From positions 48,580 to 112,579 of the forward strand of contig JASWJB010000123.1 in NCBI GenBank assembly GCA_032433595.1: a DNA stretch of 64,000 bases, read 5' to 3'. The position numbers and the translations under genes are program-made. Source of the stretch: Conoideocrella luteorostrata (lineage: Eukaryota; Ascomycota; Sordariomycetes; Hypocreales; Clavicipitaceae). Under the pieces are notes generated by a model. It was given only the letters and a program-made list of their open reading frames with translations, was not told the origin of the DNA and ran no database searches. This document shows, piece after piece, positions 1 to 11,366 of the stretch (within the stretch, counting starts at the first letter, position 1; each line of letters starts with the position of its first letter).

Positions 1-80
1 CTCTTTTCCATGACACATTCAGAATAATCATGACCGAGAAGAGTCTAATGGACTGGCTTATCACTGACTGCATCTTCCAG

Positions 81-1510
81 CCATCAATAAACCCTGTGGC
101 CAGAGTTCAGCACAAGTTATTCGAGAATGCCAACAAGCTTTCAACCCATCGATCTTCTTCCGACCAATGATTGAGGCCGAGAAGGCGCGACGACTAAAGG
201 AGTCTGGAAAACAATTCAATCGACGCAAGGCCGAGAGGAAGGCCTCACAGGTAAAGATAGGACACGGCGGAACTCTGGACCCCCTTGCGACGGGAGTCCT
301 CATATTGGGCATTGGCACCGGTACAAAGCTGCTGTCTCAGTTCCTTGATTGCACAAAGACATACGAAACGACGGTTGTGTTTGGAGTAAGCACCGATACC
401 TACGATCGAGTCGGCAGAGTTCTGGCCAGGAAAGGATATGACCATGTCACAAAGGAGCTGGTGGAAAAAGAGCTGGCAAGCTTCCGCGGCAAGCAAACCC
501 AAATCCCGCCACTATACTCGGCTCTCAAGATGAACGGAAAGCCCCTGTACGAGTACGCTCGAGAGGGCAAACCAATACCGCGAGAGATTGAAGGTAGACA
601 GGTCGACGCCTTGGAAGTCGAGCTTGTCGAGTGGTATGAGCCTGGAAAGCACAATCACCGTTGGCCGACAGAAGAGGCAGAGGCGGCGGAGAGAAACCTT
701 GCGGAGCAAGTATGGAGGGTAAAGAAGCAACAAGAGACTGGTAAAACGTTGACCCCCGAAGAAAAGGAGCAGGACGATGAAGCGATAGCAGCGCATGAAT
801 CGTTCAAAAAGAGGTTTGAGGAAAGACAAGACGAGTTGATCAGGGATGTGCCATCCAAGAAGCAACGCCACGTTAAGAACAACAAGGCGATGATGTCCGG
901 GGGGCTTGGCGCAATGCCCGAGCCTGTCTACTCCAACAAGGGATCAAATCTGGTCCCCCCCACGCCAGATTCGAACACTCCACCTCCTTGGAGCGACGAA
1001 GGGCCTCCAGCTTGCAAGATTCGTCTGACGGTGACTTCTGGATACTACGTCCGGAGCTTCTGTCATGACCTGGGCACCAGGCTTGGGTCGGCTGCCGTCA
1101 TGGCAGAGCTTTGTCGTGTTCGCCAGAGCGACTTCACCGTATCAGGGCCCAACACACTAGATTACGACGATTTGGCCAAGGGCGAAGACGTCTGGGGTCC
1201 CAGGGTTGCTGACATGCTGGCTCGCTGGAATGGCGAGCCCGAAGGCAACTGGTCTGGAGCCTCTGAAGCCTCCGGTGCGGGGGGAGTTGAAAACAAGTTA
1301 CCGCACAAGAGCGACCGACAGAAGAGATCACTATCTCCACGAGGCTCGTCACCAGGTCGAGAGAAGAGAAGACGATCGCGCTCCCCCTCGATGAAGGCAC
1401 CAGAGCCTCCTCGGAAGGCAGCCAAGTCTTCCGAGGGCAGCGATAGATCAACATTGGATGTTGCGACCAAGTCGGACGATGAGAAGTCATGGAACGGCAT
1501 TGAAGATTAG
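81..1510 (+). CDS. PUS4: tRNA pseudouridine synthase, Pus4/TruB type (5' truncated by window)
   Basis: TruB/Pus4 enzymes isomerise U55 to pseudouridine in the T-arm of tRNAs. The reading frame carries the family motifs AINKPCGQSSAQV near position 83 and GHGGTLDPLATGV near 270; the Asp in GTLDP is the catalytic residue. The frame opens directly after a pyrimidine-rich acceptor (ttccag ending at 80), preceded by a CTGAC branch-like sequence, so the first exon with the start codon lies upstream of the window. The ATG at 167 is internal. Compared with bacterial TruB there is an acidic/basic insertion in the middle (roughly positions 640-960). The C-terminal tail (about 1310-1510) is rich in Arg-Ser and Ser-Pro, nuclear-like and probably disordered. 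Family assignment is firm; the N-terminus is missing. Confidence 0.9.
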
Positions 1511-2035
1511 AAATCTAAAAGACGCCATAGAATGCGGAAGACGCACTAAATTTTGCGAGGATAAGACCTCGTCTACCGAAAACACAGGTTTAAAAGGAAC
1601 GGTTTGGTTGGCGTTTCAGGGGAAACGGATATTGGGGTGTTGAATTCAAAGCTACAATACGTATTTGGGATGAGCGTGTATGTTTGGTGTCTGTGGGTAG
1701 CTATGCATGACAGGTCTGACATCGACATGTTCAAGCGCGATTAATACTACACTTGAGGTTGCTGATGAAATTGATACGCTCGCCTACCCCTTATTCAACT
1801 TTGATAAGCATCATGTTGCCATCTTTCTCATTACTTGACGAATGACTGCGTTCGTTTGTGAACTCGGAGGGGGAGGGGCTATTCACTACTCAAAATGTCA
1901 TTCTCTCACGCCAACCTTTGATATGTCCTGGTATCATCTCTATACAATGCTCCATGCCGCCCATGCAGTTTTACCGATATCGAATTCATGATATCATACC
2001 TTTTGTCCCGACCGAACCACCTCGCTCCGCCCAAA
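1511..2035. other. Intergenic, convergent 3' ends
   Basis: Space between two genes that converge (Pus4 on +, Sec2-like on -). I see only presumptive 3' UTR sequence and short chance frames. Confidence 0.6.
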
Positions 2036-2785
2036 TCAACTCTGCTCCAACATGTTCCTCACCTTCTCGATCCTCCCCATGGCGCCTTCCAGCCTCTCCA
2101 ACCGCCGCCTCTTCTCCTTATCCCGCTTCTCCAGCTCACCCACCCTCTCCTCCAGCTTGGCCCTCGCCCTCCTCTCATCAGCCACCATCTCATTCGCCTG
2201 CTCGAACAGACTCGCGCTCAGCTCTTCCACCTCCTTGCTTGTAGCGCTCAACCTCCCCTCAGCCTCCTTCCTAAGCGTCTGCTCCCGCGTCAACGCCTCC
2301 ATCAGGTCCTCGGCTGACGTAGCGCCAGGGCCAGCAGAAAGAGGCTGCTGGTTCGGCAAGGGGAGTGAATTCTGGCGGTGCACATCAACGCGCAGATTGG
2401 GCGTGGATTTCCGCGGATAGAGCAGCGAGGAGAGACGGGACGTGCCTTGCTGGAGGATCGATGGGGGGGACTGCTGAACAGGAGGATCGGGTTGCTGGGT
2501 TTGCTGCGGCGTCGACGGGCGTTGCGCCGATCGCAGCTTGTGGAGTTCTGCTTCGTACTCGGCCCAGCGGGACACGGCGGCCGCAGCCTTTTCATTGAGC
2601 TGCGTGACTTGGGTTTCTAGTTCGGCAATGCGGGCTTGCGCCTGGAGCAGGTCGTCTTGGCTATTGCTGCGCTGCTGGGGGGTGGTGACGACGCCGCAGC
2701 TGGGACAGCATGAAGTTGCGCCTGTGAATGCCGAGGGATTGGCTATCGTCGGCGTGGCCATTGTGAGGACTGTTGTCGCACTCAT
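2036..2785 (-). CDS. Sec2-type Rab GEF domain protein
   Basis: A 249-residue, single-exon protein. Residues about 160-249 form a long charged coiled coil with the Sec2 signature around SLFEQANEMVADERRAR (residues 192-208). In Sec2p/Rabin8 this coil is the guanine-nucleotide exchange site for the Rab Sec4/Rab8 in post-Golgi secretion. A shorter coil lies at about 43-85, then a Pro/Gln-rich linker (90-150). There is a CPSC pair near residue 27. It is much shorter than yeast Sec2p (about 760 residues) and lacks the C-terminal targeting half, as in short Sec2-domain proteins known from filamentous fungi. The start at 2785 is the first in-frame ATG. Exchange activity is inferred from the motif only. 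Confidence 0.8.
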   Translation of the reverse strand: MSATTVLTMATPTIANPSAFTGATSCCPSCGVVTTPQQRSNSQDDLLQAQARIAELETQVTQLNEKAAAAVSRWAEYEAELHKLRSAQRPSTPQQTQQPDPPVQQSPPSILQQGTSRLSSLLYPRKSTPNLRVDVHRQNSLPLPNQQPLSAGPGATSAEDLMEALTREQTLRKEAEGRLSATSKEVEELSASLFEQANEMVADERRARAKLEERVGELEKRDKEKRRRLERLEGAMGRIEKVRNMLEQS

Positions 2786-3251
2786 ACTCCCCCTCTCCTT
2801 GTCCGATTCGCGCGATGAGGCGTGTGTTGGTGCGTGTATTGCAAGTTGGTGGTGTCGGATCGCGCGGTGGTGGTGATGATGATGATGATGGTGACAGTGG
2901 TTATATGAAGTTGAGTAGGGAAGGCGGAGGAGGAGGAGGAGGAGGAGGAATATTCCTCTGGTGCGGTCACGAGCGGATCGTGTCTGCGACTGTGCTGTGC
3001 TGGGTTTGAGCCGAGGCGCCGACTGGCCGGTGGCTGTTTAACTCTGACTGCTACTGTCGCTTTCGCTGTCGCTTTCGTGCGTGCGTGAGCGACGGGGGAC
3101 GGACTGGGGTTGCGTTTGGTTTTTATTCCCGGCACAAGGACGCACTGCTGACCGTAGATGCGAAGGATTTGCGCCAACCCGCTGCCGATGGATGTTTCCG
3201 TACGGCAGCTTGTTTGCCTGGGGCAGTTGGGGTGGGAGTTGAAGAAGTCAC

Positions 3252-3269
3252 TACGGAGTACGGAGTACA
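3252..3269. repeat. Tandem TACGGAGTA motif
   Basis: Two overlapping copies of TACGGAGTA. The same core recurs on both strands in intergenic DNA, for example near 3328, 7676, 12660, 13373, 24757, 31036, 34435, 39708, 57485 and 58050. No function is evident. Confidence 0.7.
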
Positions 3270-3670
3270 GTACGTTGGGACGCTGGCATGACGTGCACGG
3301 CATGGATAGCAAGTATGTACGTAGTGTGTACTCCGTACGACGTAGTCGATTGATTTGTATCTAAGACACGGTAGCTCTATAATTGACCCGTAGCATGCAT
3401 GCCAACTTCTGCCATGACTCTAATTCATTGCGGCGGGGGCATTGCGGAGGTCTTACAAGCTCGGATGGGCACGACCGGGTGCCAAGAAGTTAAAAAGTTG
3501 AACGCGGCGACGGAGTAGCTAGATACCTGTTGGTTATGTCGTTCGCAATAGTTACTCCGTAACCAATCCTTGTCTTCACGGGTTGGTCTCCCTCAGGAAA
3601 GGGCGAGCTGGGAGCCGGACCCTCTGGTGGACAGCGGGTGATGACAGCCAAGCAATATATTGGTTGATGC

Positions 3671-3700
3671 AAATGAATCCAAATGAATCCAAATGAATCC
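3671..3700. repeat. 10-bp tandem repeat, three units
   Basis: Three perfect units of aaatgaatcc in the intergenic region. Likely a minisatellite. Confidence 0.85.
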
Positions 3701-4710
3701 CTTGCTCTTTGTAGTCTAAGCACTGCATAGTGTAATTATTTGTTTCGTAATTGTTGATCGTCAGCCCAAACTCGCTTTCACACCTTCATCGGCGGCATAA
3801 CAGCAACATCACCGGCCCTCCCTTCTGCCACCGCATCACTGTCAGTCTAGCCAGCCTCAATACTGACTGCAGCAAGCCCTCCGTTGCCCTCTGCTTTCCG
3901 CATATCACACTCGGCAGAGTGGTATTCAAAACCTGAGCACCTGCTCCGTCCCAAAAGCAATAACCGGAGTGGCTACCAACATCGTGGCGGTGGTCTTGAT
4001 GTTGTCCAGCGCTGCATTTAAGATGATCTGAGCCCGGTTCGAGTTCTTATGCGATATGTGTCAAGCAGCTCTCATTCGGAGGAGCGAATGATGGCGGACG
4101 GAGACATTTTATTTGTTATCAAGTTGGTAATGCGTCGTATCCAATTCAGACGGCTGCACTTGAAGTCAGCTGCTGGAAGCTCATTGGCATAGTGGCCTTC
4201 CCTTAAACATGTGCGTGATGTTGGACCTGTATGGCATCTCTTGTTTGACGGACTTGGGATGGGAACATTGAATATTCTGCTATGACACATATCTGCATAT
4301 TTCTTGGGCTTGGTCCTGTGAGTGATGGAAACACTTGGGAGCGGAATACCAAAGAAACGAATACTACTCCGCAAACGTGCAAGATAACCGTGTGGATTTA
4401 CTATGTTTAATTATACGAGTGAGAAGTTACGTCTTTTTCCCTTATTCAGGCGACGTATCACCTCAATGCCCGTTCCATTACACTCCTATCGCATATATGT
4501 TCCCGTCATCCTCATCAACATTAGTCTTGCAATCATGTAAAAGGGGGCGCACTCTCAAGAGGAGCCCCCCCCCCCCGGGCCGTCCATCACTGCTCGTTCG
4601 ATGCCAGACATTTGGGCGGCTTCTCGAGCACAGATAACCTAACAGAGTCAGCATGGCTTCTTCTCAAACACTAGCCAAGTGGCAAGCTGGGAGCACTGAA
4701 GATTCAAAAC

Positions 4711-4973
4711 TCACCCGAAAGATGGATTATACCGCTCCAAGTCCTCCGACGTAATCGAGTCCTTGCGGTCGGGTTCCACGTTGATCACGCAGTTCTTGGC
4801 TGCCAAATGCAAGTCTGGCCACAAGTTAGCATCCTCCCACGAAAGACCAGGTATCATATCAACACGTGTTGGGAGCGCATACTCGCTTCGATGAGACCCT
4901 CTTCCGCAACCTCCTCCTGACTTCTGCGACGCTTCTTCACCACCTGAACCGCCTTTTTGAAGTAATAATCCAT
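4711..4973 (-). CDS. Candidate small two-exon gene, unrecognised
   Basis: The minus strand can be joined as exons 4973-4883 and 4814-4711, giving 64 residues beginning MDYYFKKAVQ and ending LERYNPSFG. The intron has a gtatgc donor, a perfect GCTAAC branch point and a cag acceptor, and the phases agree. Composition is charged and helical, with a Lys/Arg cluster (VVKKRRRSQEE). The frame continues upstream of the ATG (a Cys-Pro-Gly-Gln stretch), so a further 5' exon is possible. A second coding-like stretch on the same strand at about 5085-5175 (reading RRKYESLEGVEFRKKAGLRY) could belong to the same gene or to a relic. I do not recognise the family. Confidence 0.3.
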
Positions 4974-6390
4974 GGCTTCGACGGCTCGTTGTCCGGGACA
5001 CTCTTGGCCTTGACGAGTTGTTGTATGTGTAGGAATAGTAAGTGCTTGTAGTTTATTATTCTATGCAGAGTTCAGGGGATCAAGCAGGGATGGCCCCCAT
5101 CTTATACCGCAAGCCTGCCTTCTTCCGGAATTCCACGCCTTCCAAACTCTCATACTTCCGCCTAAGCAATGTAGAGTTTTCGCCGCCTGCCCAATAACAA
5201 TTGCCGCAAGGGGGTGGTATTTTTTTGTCTTTTTTTAATTTGCCTTTTTTACCGTTACATTATTATTCTGGGGCCATGTCTGGGTCAGGTTGCCTTTGTC
5301 CCTGATGGCGGGAGGGACCAGGCATTTGCAGTTGATTTTCCAATCCAGTCATGGGGGGGGGGCCAAGCGATGGACGCTGCTTTCAAAGTTTGCGGATGGC
5401 AAATGGGTTTTGTTTAGCGGGATCAGATGGGGTAGAACGACGGGGCCAAGAATGAGAGTGAAACAAGCATTTTGCCTAAGATAACTACGGACATGTTGAC
5501 GGAGTTCGGTCCACTGTTGCGGGTCTGACAAGCGGGTGGCTGAAAGTTTGGGAGACACACAAATGTCGTCATGTAAGAAGTTGCCTGGATGGTTTCGGCT
5601 CCAGGTCCAGGGCGTGTTGACTTGTTTCACGGATGGACGGCCATGGTGAGACATGACGACTTGGCACTTGACATTTGGCATCCCGGTAGTTCGATCGTTC
5701 GATCGTTTTCTTGGCGATACGATTAGAATCCCATTTGCAGACTGCAGAGTGCCGGGGCAACTGCTGCAGCGCACAGTTGACTTAGCTGACTTTGTTGTGG
5801 TTGGACTTGGGAATTCCCTGTCAGCGTCAACGTGTGGCTTGCGTGGTATTGTATTATGTTTGGCGGGCTAGAGTTTAAAGTGGCTCGGCAAGCACGGCAA
5901 ACAGTCGCATCCGTCAAGGGTCTGACGCGTTCATGGGTATCAAGGTTCAGCCAAAACTCTGCCGTATCGACGGATCTGTACAGAGATGTACAGGCCCGGA
6001 GCCGAAGACTATCAAGGGGTATCTTGATGTGCCTATCTTGGCGTGTGCCTATTTTGAGGGCCAAGAACCCTGTTTATTGCCCGTCGTTGTGTTGTGTAAG
6101 CTTCCCTCCCTCCCTACCTGGTGCCATAAATATGCAAATTGGGAGGCAAGGTGGCAAGGTGGCAAGGTGTGTGTGTGTGTGGAATCGTTAATCCTTGGAC
6201 AGCAAATCTTAATGGGAGGCAACGAATGTGGAGTGTTGTCCTGTTATGTGCATACTTCAAATTCTCCTATGGGCTGTATTACAGTTTAGTTACTAACACG
6301 CTATAGAGCTGAATAATATTTTCTTCAGGCCGCATTAATGATAAGCCCGCTGAGGATATTCGAATGTATTGCTTCCAGCGAGTCCGTCTG
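4974..6390. other. Gene-free interval
   Basis: Apart from the coding-like stretch at about 5085-5175 noted with the preceding candidate, I find no supported gene. The interval holds T-runs near 5220 and a short GT repeat near 6168. The 3' UTR of the next gene probably occupies the last few hundred bases. Confidence 0.45.
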
Positions 6391-7242
6391 TCAATGCCTG
6401 CGACCATGGCTCCTCCTTCCTGGGCTGTGCCTTCTTGAATGGTGTCTTCCCGCACTATGTCTCCGCCTAGGCTGCTTATCGTCTTCATTTTGCTCATCTA
6501 CCCCCTCGTGCTTCTTCTCCTCGGCTTTGTCCATAGCTACCTCCATCCCTTTCTTCATCACATTGTGCCTCAACCCATCGGGATGCTTGTTTCCCAAAAA
6601 GCCATCCACCAAGGCCGAGCCCACAGTGGCCACTGCGACCTTGGCCCCCTTGGCCCCCTTCCACTGGCCAGGGTCCCCACGACTATCTAAGGCGGCAGAT
6701 ATGCCAGTGGACAGAGCAGTGACGGCACAAGTCCGCACTATCGGGTTCTGCCACCAGGGGTCACCCGCGTCCTCTTTAGGTTGTCTCTCCCGTTGCGAGG
6801 ACGACGCGGCAGACTTGCTCCTCGACGGGGCATGGCTACGAGACCGCCGGCCATGACGGCTGAGTGGAGGCGCTCTGCGGTCCTGAGAGTGAGACGGTGG
6901 GGGCCGTCTGGCACGCGGCGAATCGTCATAACCATAGCCGTGAGGAGGAGTAGAAGGTACGTGTGCTGAATAACGGCGGCCGCTCAAGTCTGAGGACGGA
7001 GCTTGGCGGTATGGATGCCGACCGCGCACTGGCTCGCCATGGTCAGCAGGCAGACTGGTTCGTCGGTGGCTGTCAAACGAACTGTATGTTGGCGGCGGCG
7101 GTGGTTGGCTGGAGTAGACTTGGCCGCAAAGACTGGCAGAGCCATAACCAGACGGGTAGAAGTAATAATCATCGGCGGGATTGAGCGCCCGGGTATAGGG
7201 CGGAGATGGAGGCCCACTATGACGCCGTCTTCGAGAGGACAT
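6391..7242 (-). CDS. Conserved-looking low-complexity protein, glycine-zipper-like segment
   Basis: A 283-residue single-exon protein of unknown function. Residues 1-160 are disordered, rich in Arg, Ser, Pro and Tyr (for example RRRRHSG, PPPPP). Residues about 161-225 are the only ordered part: a WWQNPIVRTCAV start followed by small-residue-rich helices (ALSTGISAALDSRG, GAKGAKVAVATVGSALVDGFLG) like a glycine-zipper or membrane-associating hairpin. The C-terminus (230-283) is charged and then His/Arg/Ser-rich. Fungal hypothetical proteins with this layout are common. The start at 7242 is the first ATG. Coding status is supported by the single long frame and by the change of composition at the ordered segment. 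Confidence 0.65.
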   Translation of the reverse strand: MSSRRRRHSGPPSPPYTRALNPADDYYFYPSGYGSASLCGQVYSSQPPPPPTYSSFDSHRRTSLPADHGEPVRGRHPYRQAPSSDLSGRRYSAHVPSTPPHGYGYDDSPRARRPPPSHSQDRRAPPLSRHGRRSRSHAPSRSKSAASSSQRERQPKEDAGDPWWQNPIVRTCAVTALSTGISAALDSRGDPGQWKGAKGAKVAVATVGSALVDGFLGNKHPDGLRHNVMKKGMEVAMDKAEEKKHEGVDEQNEDDKQPRRRHSAGRHHSRRHSPGRRSHGRRH

Positions 7243-8350
7243 GATGGGATGAGACGGGGTGGGTGAACCTTAAGACGATGGATGGAAGGGATGTAGCCGG
7301 AAATGGACAAGCTAACACGGAGGCAGCAAGGTTTGGTTGGCGTGGACAATCTGCTTCGAGTCCCTGAGAGCGACAAGACGAAACGGTTGAACGAGATAAA
7401 AGACAGACAGCTGTTGAGGCTCGGTGAGGCTATTTGTAGGATATGAATTGTAGCACCCTGACCCCGTAGATAACTATAAAGAATACGTCTGGGGAAAAAG
7501 TTGGCATGCAGGGATTCAATGACATGGCTGACGAGCATTATTATAATTTCTGCATCCCCGTCAAGGACCAGTTTGGACCAGTCGAGGCCCAGCAAGGGCG
7601 AAAGGGCGGGAGAGCGACACACAATTCCGACCCAAAGGCAGCATGCCACGACAGTCCCAGACTAGCGACGATCCTGTACGGAGTACACAATCCATACATG
7701 AGCAAATCAGTAGCTACCTGGGTAGGTATGCAGCAGCATGGAACATGATACCGCGTGGATGCCCTGTCCTCGTCTCACAAAAAGCCACCAGACTGCACGG
7801 GCGGCCACTTGCTACCCCACCGCTTTAGAGCAACCTCGGGACAATGACGTCATTTTATCTTGACCCTGCGTCTTGCGTCTTTTTTTCCCCCTTCTCTCTC
7901 CTCGTAACGACTAACTATCATGGGGTACCACAATGGACGTGTAGTTGCATGGTTGCATGGCGCGCGCCATTGGGCATTATCTACGGAGCACGGAGAATTG
8001 AGCAGTTACTGCCTTGTCCTTCATCTTTCCTCCTCCACCGTCGTACCTCGTGACTGACGTCTAGCGTGCGTGTACTCCGAACTCGTGTGCAGATAGTTGT
8101 CCCGTAAATAACCCCGACAAGTGCCGTCTGTATCATCGTAGTAATGTCTTCGAAGAAAGTAGGTCGCGCTGCGTGAATCATTGACGCGCACTTGCGTGTC
8201 ATGGCAAATGCCGCACAGCAGAGGCCTGCGACTCACTCACCTCCAGGATCCCCAGTCCATAAGACAAGTCAAGCACGTACTTGTGGCATCTGATTGTGAG
8301 AATTGTTGGGACATTCGCAATTGCATTCGTCCGGAGTGCAGTCTCCGGGA

Positions 8351-8378
8351 GACGGCAGACGGCAGACGGCAGACGGCA
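8351..8378. repeat. 7-bp tandem repeat, four units
   Basis: Four perfect gacggca units in intergenic DNA. Confidence 0.85.
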
Positions 8379-9032
8379 AGTAACATGCTCATTCATGTTC
8401 GTGTCGCAGTTTGACGGTGTAGCGGGAAGTCCCTTCTTCAAGGCGCGGCCTAAACATTGCACATGCCGAGACGTGCTCTCAGATGAGACACTCATCTTTG
8501 CATCACCTTGATTCACAGTTGCTCCTTTACGCTGGCTCGATGGAATCGTAGGTCTTGCCAAATCGCAATTGACTTGCTGGTCTTGGTTGGCAGGTATATG
8601 GCGATAGATTGGCAGGATTCGCCAAACTGGCGCATCACACACGTACACCGCCATGCCAGCCTCCAAAGGAAAAACATACAGCATGACAAGCTTCAAGCCC
8701 CTCCCCGGGTCCCCACAGAGATTCATGATCTTTAGGGTTAGCTAGTCAGCAGCGAATAAGAGCAAAATACTCTTGCTTACCTGGTGAGGGCAAATGCCGT
8801 GTTCCAAGCCAGCGCTATCCCTGATCGGCGCATCCCGATCGATCCCCGGTATGTGCATCAGACGAAGTGCCGGCAGGGTTAGGGTAGGGACTAACTGGAG
8901 TGCGTGATGTGTGTACACCATGTAGTCACCACCTTGACTAGTTAAATTAGTTCCAGAAGCGAATTCACTCTGGAGGTGTGTTCTGCATCACACCATCACA
9001 ACACATGAGGCAATTTTGTGCAGAGGACGAAA

Positions 9033-9054
9033 CAGCAGCAGCAGCAGCAGCAGC
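9033..9054. repeat. CAG trinucleotide run
   Basis: About seven CAG units outside any supported gene; a microsatellite. Confidence 0.85.
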
Positions 9055-10650
9055 AAGGGCAGGGCAAAGGGAATGGCTACATGTTTGAGATGGAGATGGT
9101 TGGCATCAAGGCCCCTCTCCAACAGTGTACAGCACAGCAACGTCAATTTACCATCATCACGCATAGCAAGGGAGCGCGACGAAACCATCTGAACCAATGC
9201 GACTTGATCATCTATTCGTCTGTTGTAGAGTAGCTGTGTCCTGGCCGCAAGGTATGCACATGGTTGAACGGCTTAGAGAAGGTCTAGGGAATATAACTCC
9301 AACGACGACCTTGCTTAGCCAAACTGCGGGAAGGAATCAACACCCTCACGTCCGGGTTTCAAGTCAAGCATGATGCAGATCATACTTGGATGGCGCTCAT
9401 ACCAATTACTGCGGCCGTGTGTCTGAATATTGCATGACGAAAAACCGCTCAATCATGTGAAACTATCTACGGAGTGGCTTGGGTTGCGACACTACCGTTG
9501 ATGACGTTGACTTTTGTGTCATTCTGGGAGATAGACGACCCCCCGACCTTGGCCTGCTTTGTATCTGCTTCACACCGTAATAAAGCGCTGGGCTATGCAG
9601 AGGAGGATGTCACACATTAATTACGTCGCAGAGCGCAAGCGTATCCGAGCGGTAGTAGTAGAGGAATGGGAGGTGTGTAAAGACATGCTAAACGCTAGGC
9701 TGTTGTTTTTTTATCCCGCCCGTGGCTTGGTTTGCGATAATTTGGGATTCATTGCCTAAACGACTTGATGTGATACTTTCTTCGTGAAGCCCCTGAAGTC
9801 CCTGAAGTCCTTGAAGTCTGACAGGTCGTGGTGCTATTCAATGATCAGAGAGGCTTAGGACCTGCGAACATAAATTTGTGTTTTTCGCTCGTGGACTCGT
9901 CTGAACTCGTAACTTTACAGCACTAAATGCCGGGCGAACCCGCCGGGGAACATTGACCAACAGTTCTATAGTCATGATAATGGGCAAATACGAGTGTATA
10001 TAATGTCTGCCATTACACCAGCTTGCAAAAGAGGGTGAGATTTACATGCTATGTTAGTTGGCTATCGTCAAACGAACCATGTATTGTACACAAGTCATGG
10101 TTTGTGATCTGGGGGAGAGCTTCTCCCCGGTGGTAGCATTTCCAAATTATTTTGCAAAAAAATTGTCCCGTTGGGATAGATCTTGGGATATGAGCGATGT
10201 GCGTTAGGATCATTGGGGTATATTGTTCTGCTGCGGCCCACGCAGCTTTATTGTCTATCTAGGCGCCTCGTGCTTTCACAGACGACGACGACACCAACGC
10301 TATGGGTAAGACGTCATCTAATGACCCGAGAACTTCGTTCCCTTGACGCGTGGTTCTGTGGTTTGAGGATCGCTGAAGGTGCCTCCTCTTGGACACTTGC
10401 TATACTAGATGTCGATGACCTGGTGCATCTTATTGTAGATGTATTCGGGTGTCTGCCCTCGATTTGAAGGGTATCAAGAGAAACACACACATCCTCTACG
10501 CAATTTGCGCGGTACCTGCATCACGACAGGTTGTAGGCATGCTCAAGGCGCCATCAGCTGGCTGACCTCCGGCCACTGAGGTGGCATAGACTAAACTCCC
10601 CGCAGCTTCGGCTGGGGAGAGTGAGAGAACCAGGGGTTGTGGCGAATCGT

Positions 10651-11366
10651 TCAGGTCGGCTTTGCCACCTTTCGAAGCTCGCTTGCACCAGTCTCGGGAT
10701 CCTTGTATTCTTTCCAGCTCACCGGCACCATGTCATTTCCAGCCTCACTTGTAGCCATGATGACACCTAGTTCGTTAGACGCGGTCGACAGGTAATAGTT
10801 CGCCTGGTCTCCGAGGGAAATCTTTGATGTCAGAGAAACATCCGAGTTAGTAATCTGTCCGCAACCTCCACGACAGTGCCACGCATAGGCGACCAATAAC
10901 GTACCACTCGTGCCCTCACAATATCCCCGGGCTTGAACGACTCGTAAATCTTGACCTTGTCCTTCTCCGTGGCCCGTACGTCCTGCACGCGAATGACGCC
11001 CTGCCACTCCGTCTGCAGCACGGTATCACCAACCTGCTGAATCACAACAATGGCCTGCTTGGGCATGAGGCGCAACACGCGAGCGAGCACAATGTTGTTC
11101 ACGTCGGGCAGGATCTCGCGCTGGCGGCGGCCGCCGTGCCTGGCCACTGAAATTGTAGGGCGTTCTTCGGGTGCAGGCGCAGTGATCTTGTTGAGCCGCT
11201 TCGCAGGGCCGGGGGCCTTGGCCGGGGCGGTGATGACGACGCTGCCGAGGAGGGAGGAGGCGACGCTGCCCTCGTAGATGTGAGTGCCGGGGCCGGGGAG
11301 ATACTTCGATGCGGATCCGAGGATTTGGCCTGGTACGGCGACGGATGGGGGCTCGTCAACGGCCAT
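10651..11366 (-). CDS. CSL4: Exosome cap subunit Csl4 (EXOSC1)
   Basis: Csl4 is one of the three S1-domain cap proteins of the RNA exosome, which degrades and trims RNA in nucleus and cytoplasm. Two exons, 11366-10905 and 10821-10651, join in phase 0 to give 210 residues. Exon 1 holds the N-terminal domain ([19 protein letters not shown]) and the S1 domain (about residues 75-160: [19 protein letters not shown] through [11 protein letters not shown]). Exon 2 continues [20 protein letters not shown], the conserved C-terminal domain, and ends LRKVAKPT. The 83-bp intron has a gtacgt donor and an aaag acceptor; this join restores the family sequence RARV-ISLGD, which decided the acceptor. The longer frame starting at 11560 is a shadow. 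Confidence 0.92.

Larger units (their letters stand above)
2786..4710. other. Gene-free interval with simple repeats
   Basis: Probable promoter and 5' leader of the Sec2-like gene (first about 500 bases), with GAT repeats near 2876, a GGA run at about 2925-2950 and several TACGGAGTA motifs. A C-run lies at about 4566-4577. Open frames here lack coding character and no known protein motif is visible. Confidence 0.5.
7243..10650. other. 3.4-kb gene-free interval
   Basis: No protein-coding gene with recognisable motifs was found on either strand. It contains short tandem repeats (8351-8378, 9033-9054, and a degenerate cctgaagtc repeat at about 9787-9818), several TACGGAGTA-like motifs, and a short gggttagggtaggg stretch near 8876. 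The open frame at 8199-8726 (-) spans the repeat at 8351 and has no coding signature. Confidence 0.5.

Noticed and set aside
2782..3312. 176-codon minus-strand open frame ahead of the Sec2-like gene
   Set aside because: Low-complexity Ser/Thr/Ile runs come from simple repeats; it lies in the presumed 5' leader and has no motif.
8199..8726. 175-codon minus-strand open frame
   Set aside because: Crosses the gacggca tandem repeat, shows no domain or splice support and no coding-like composition.
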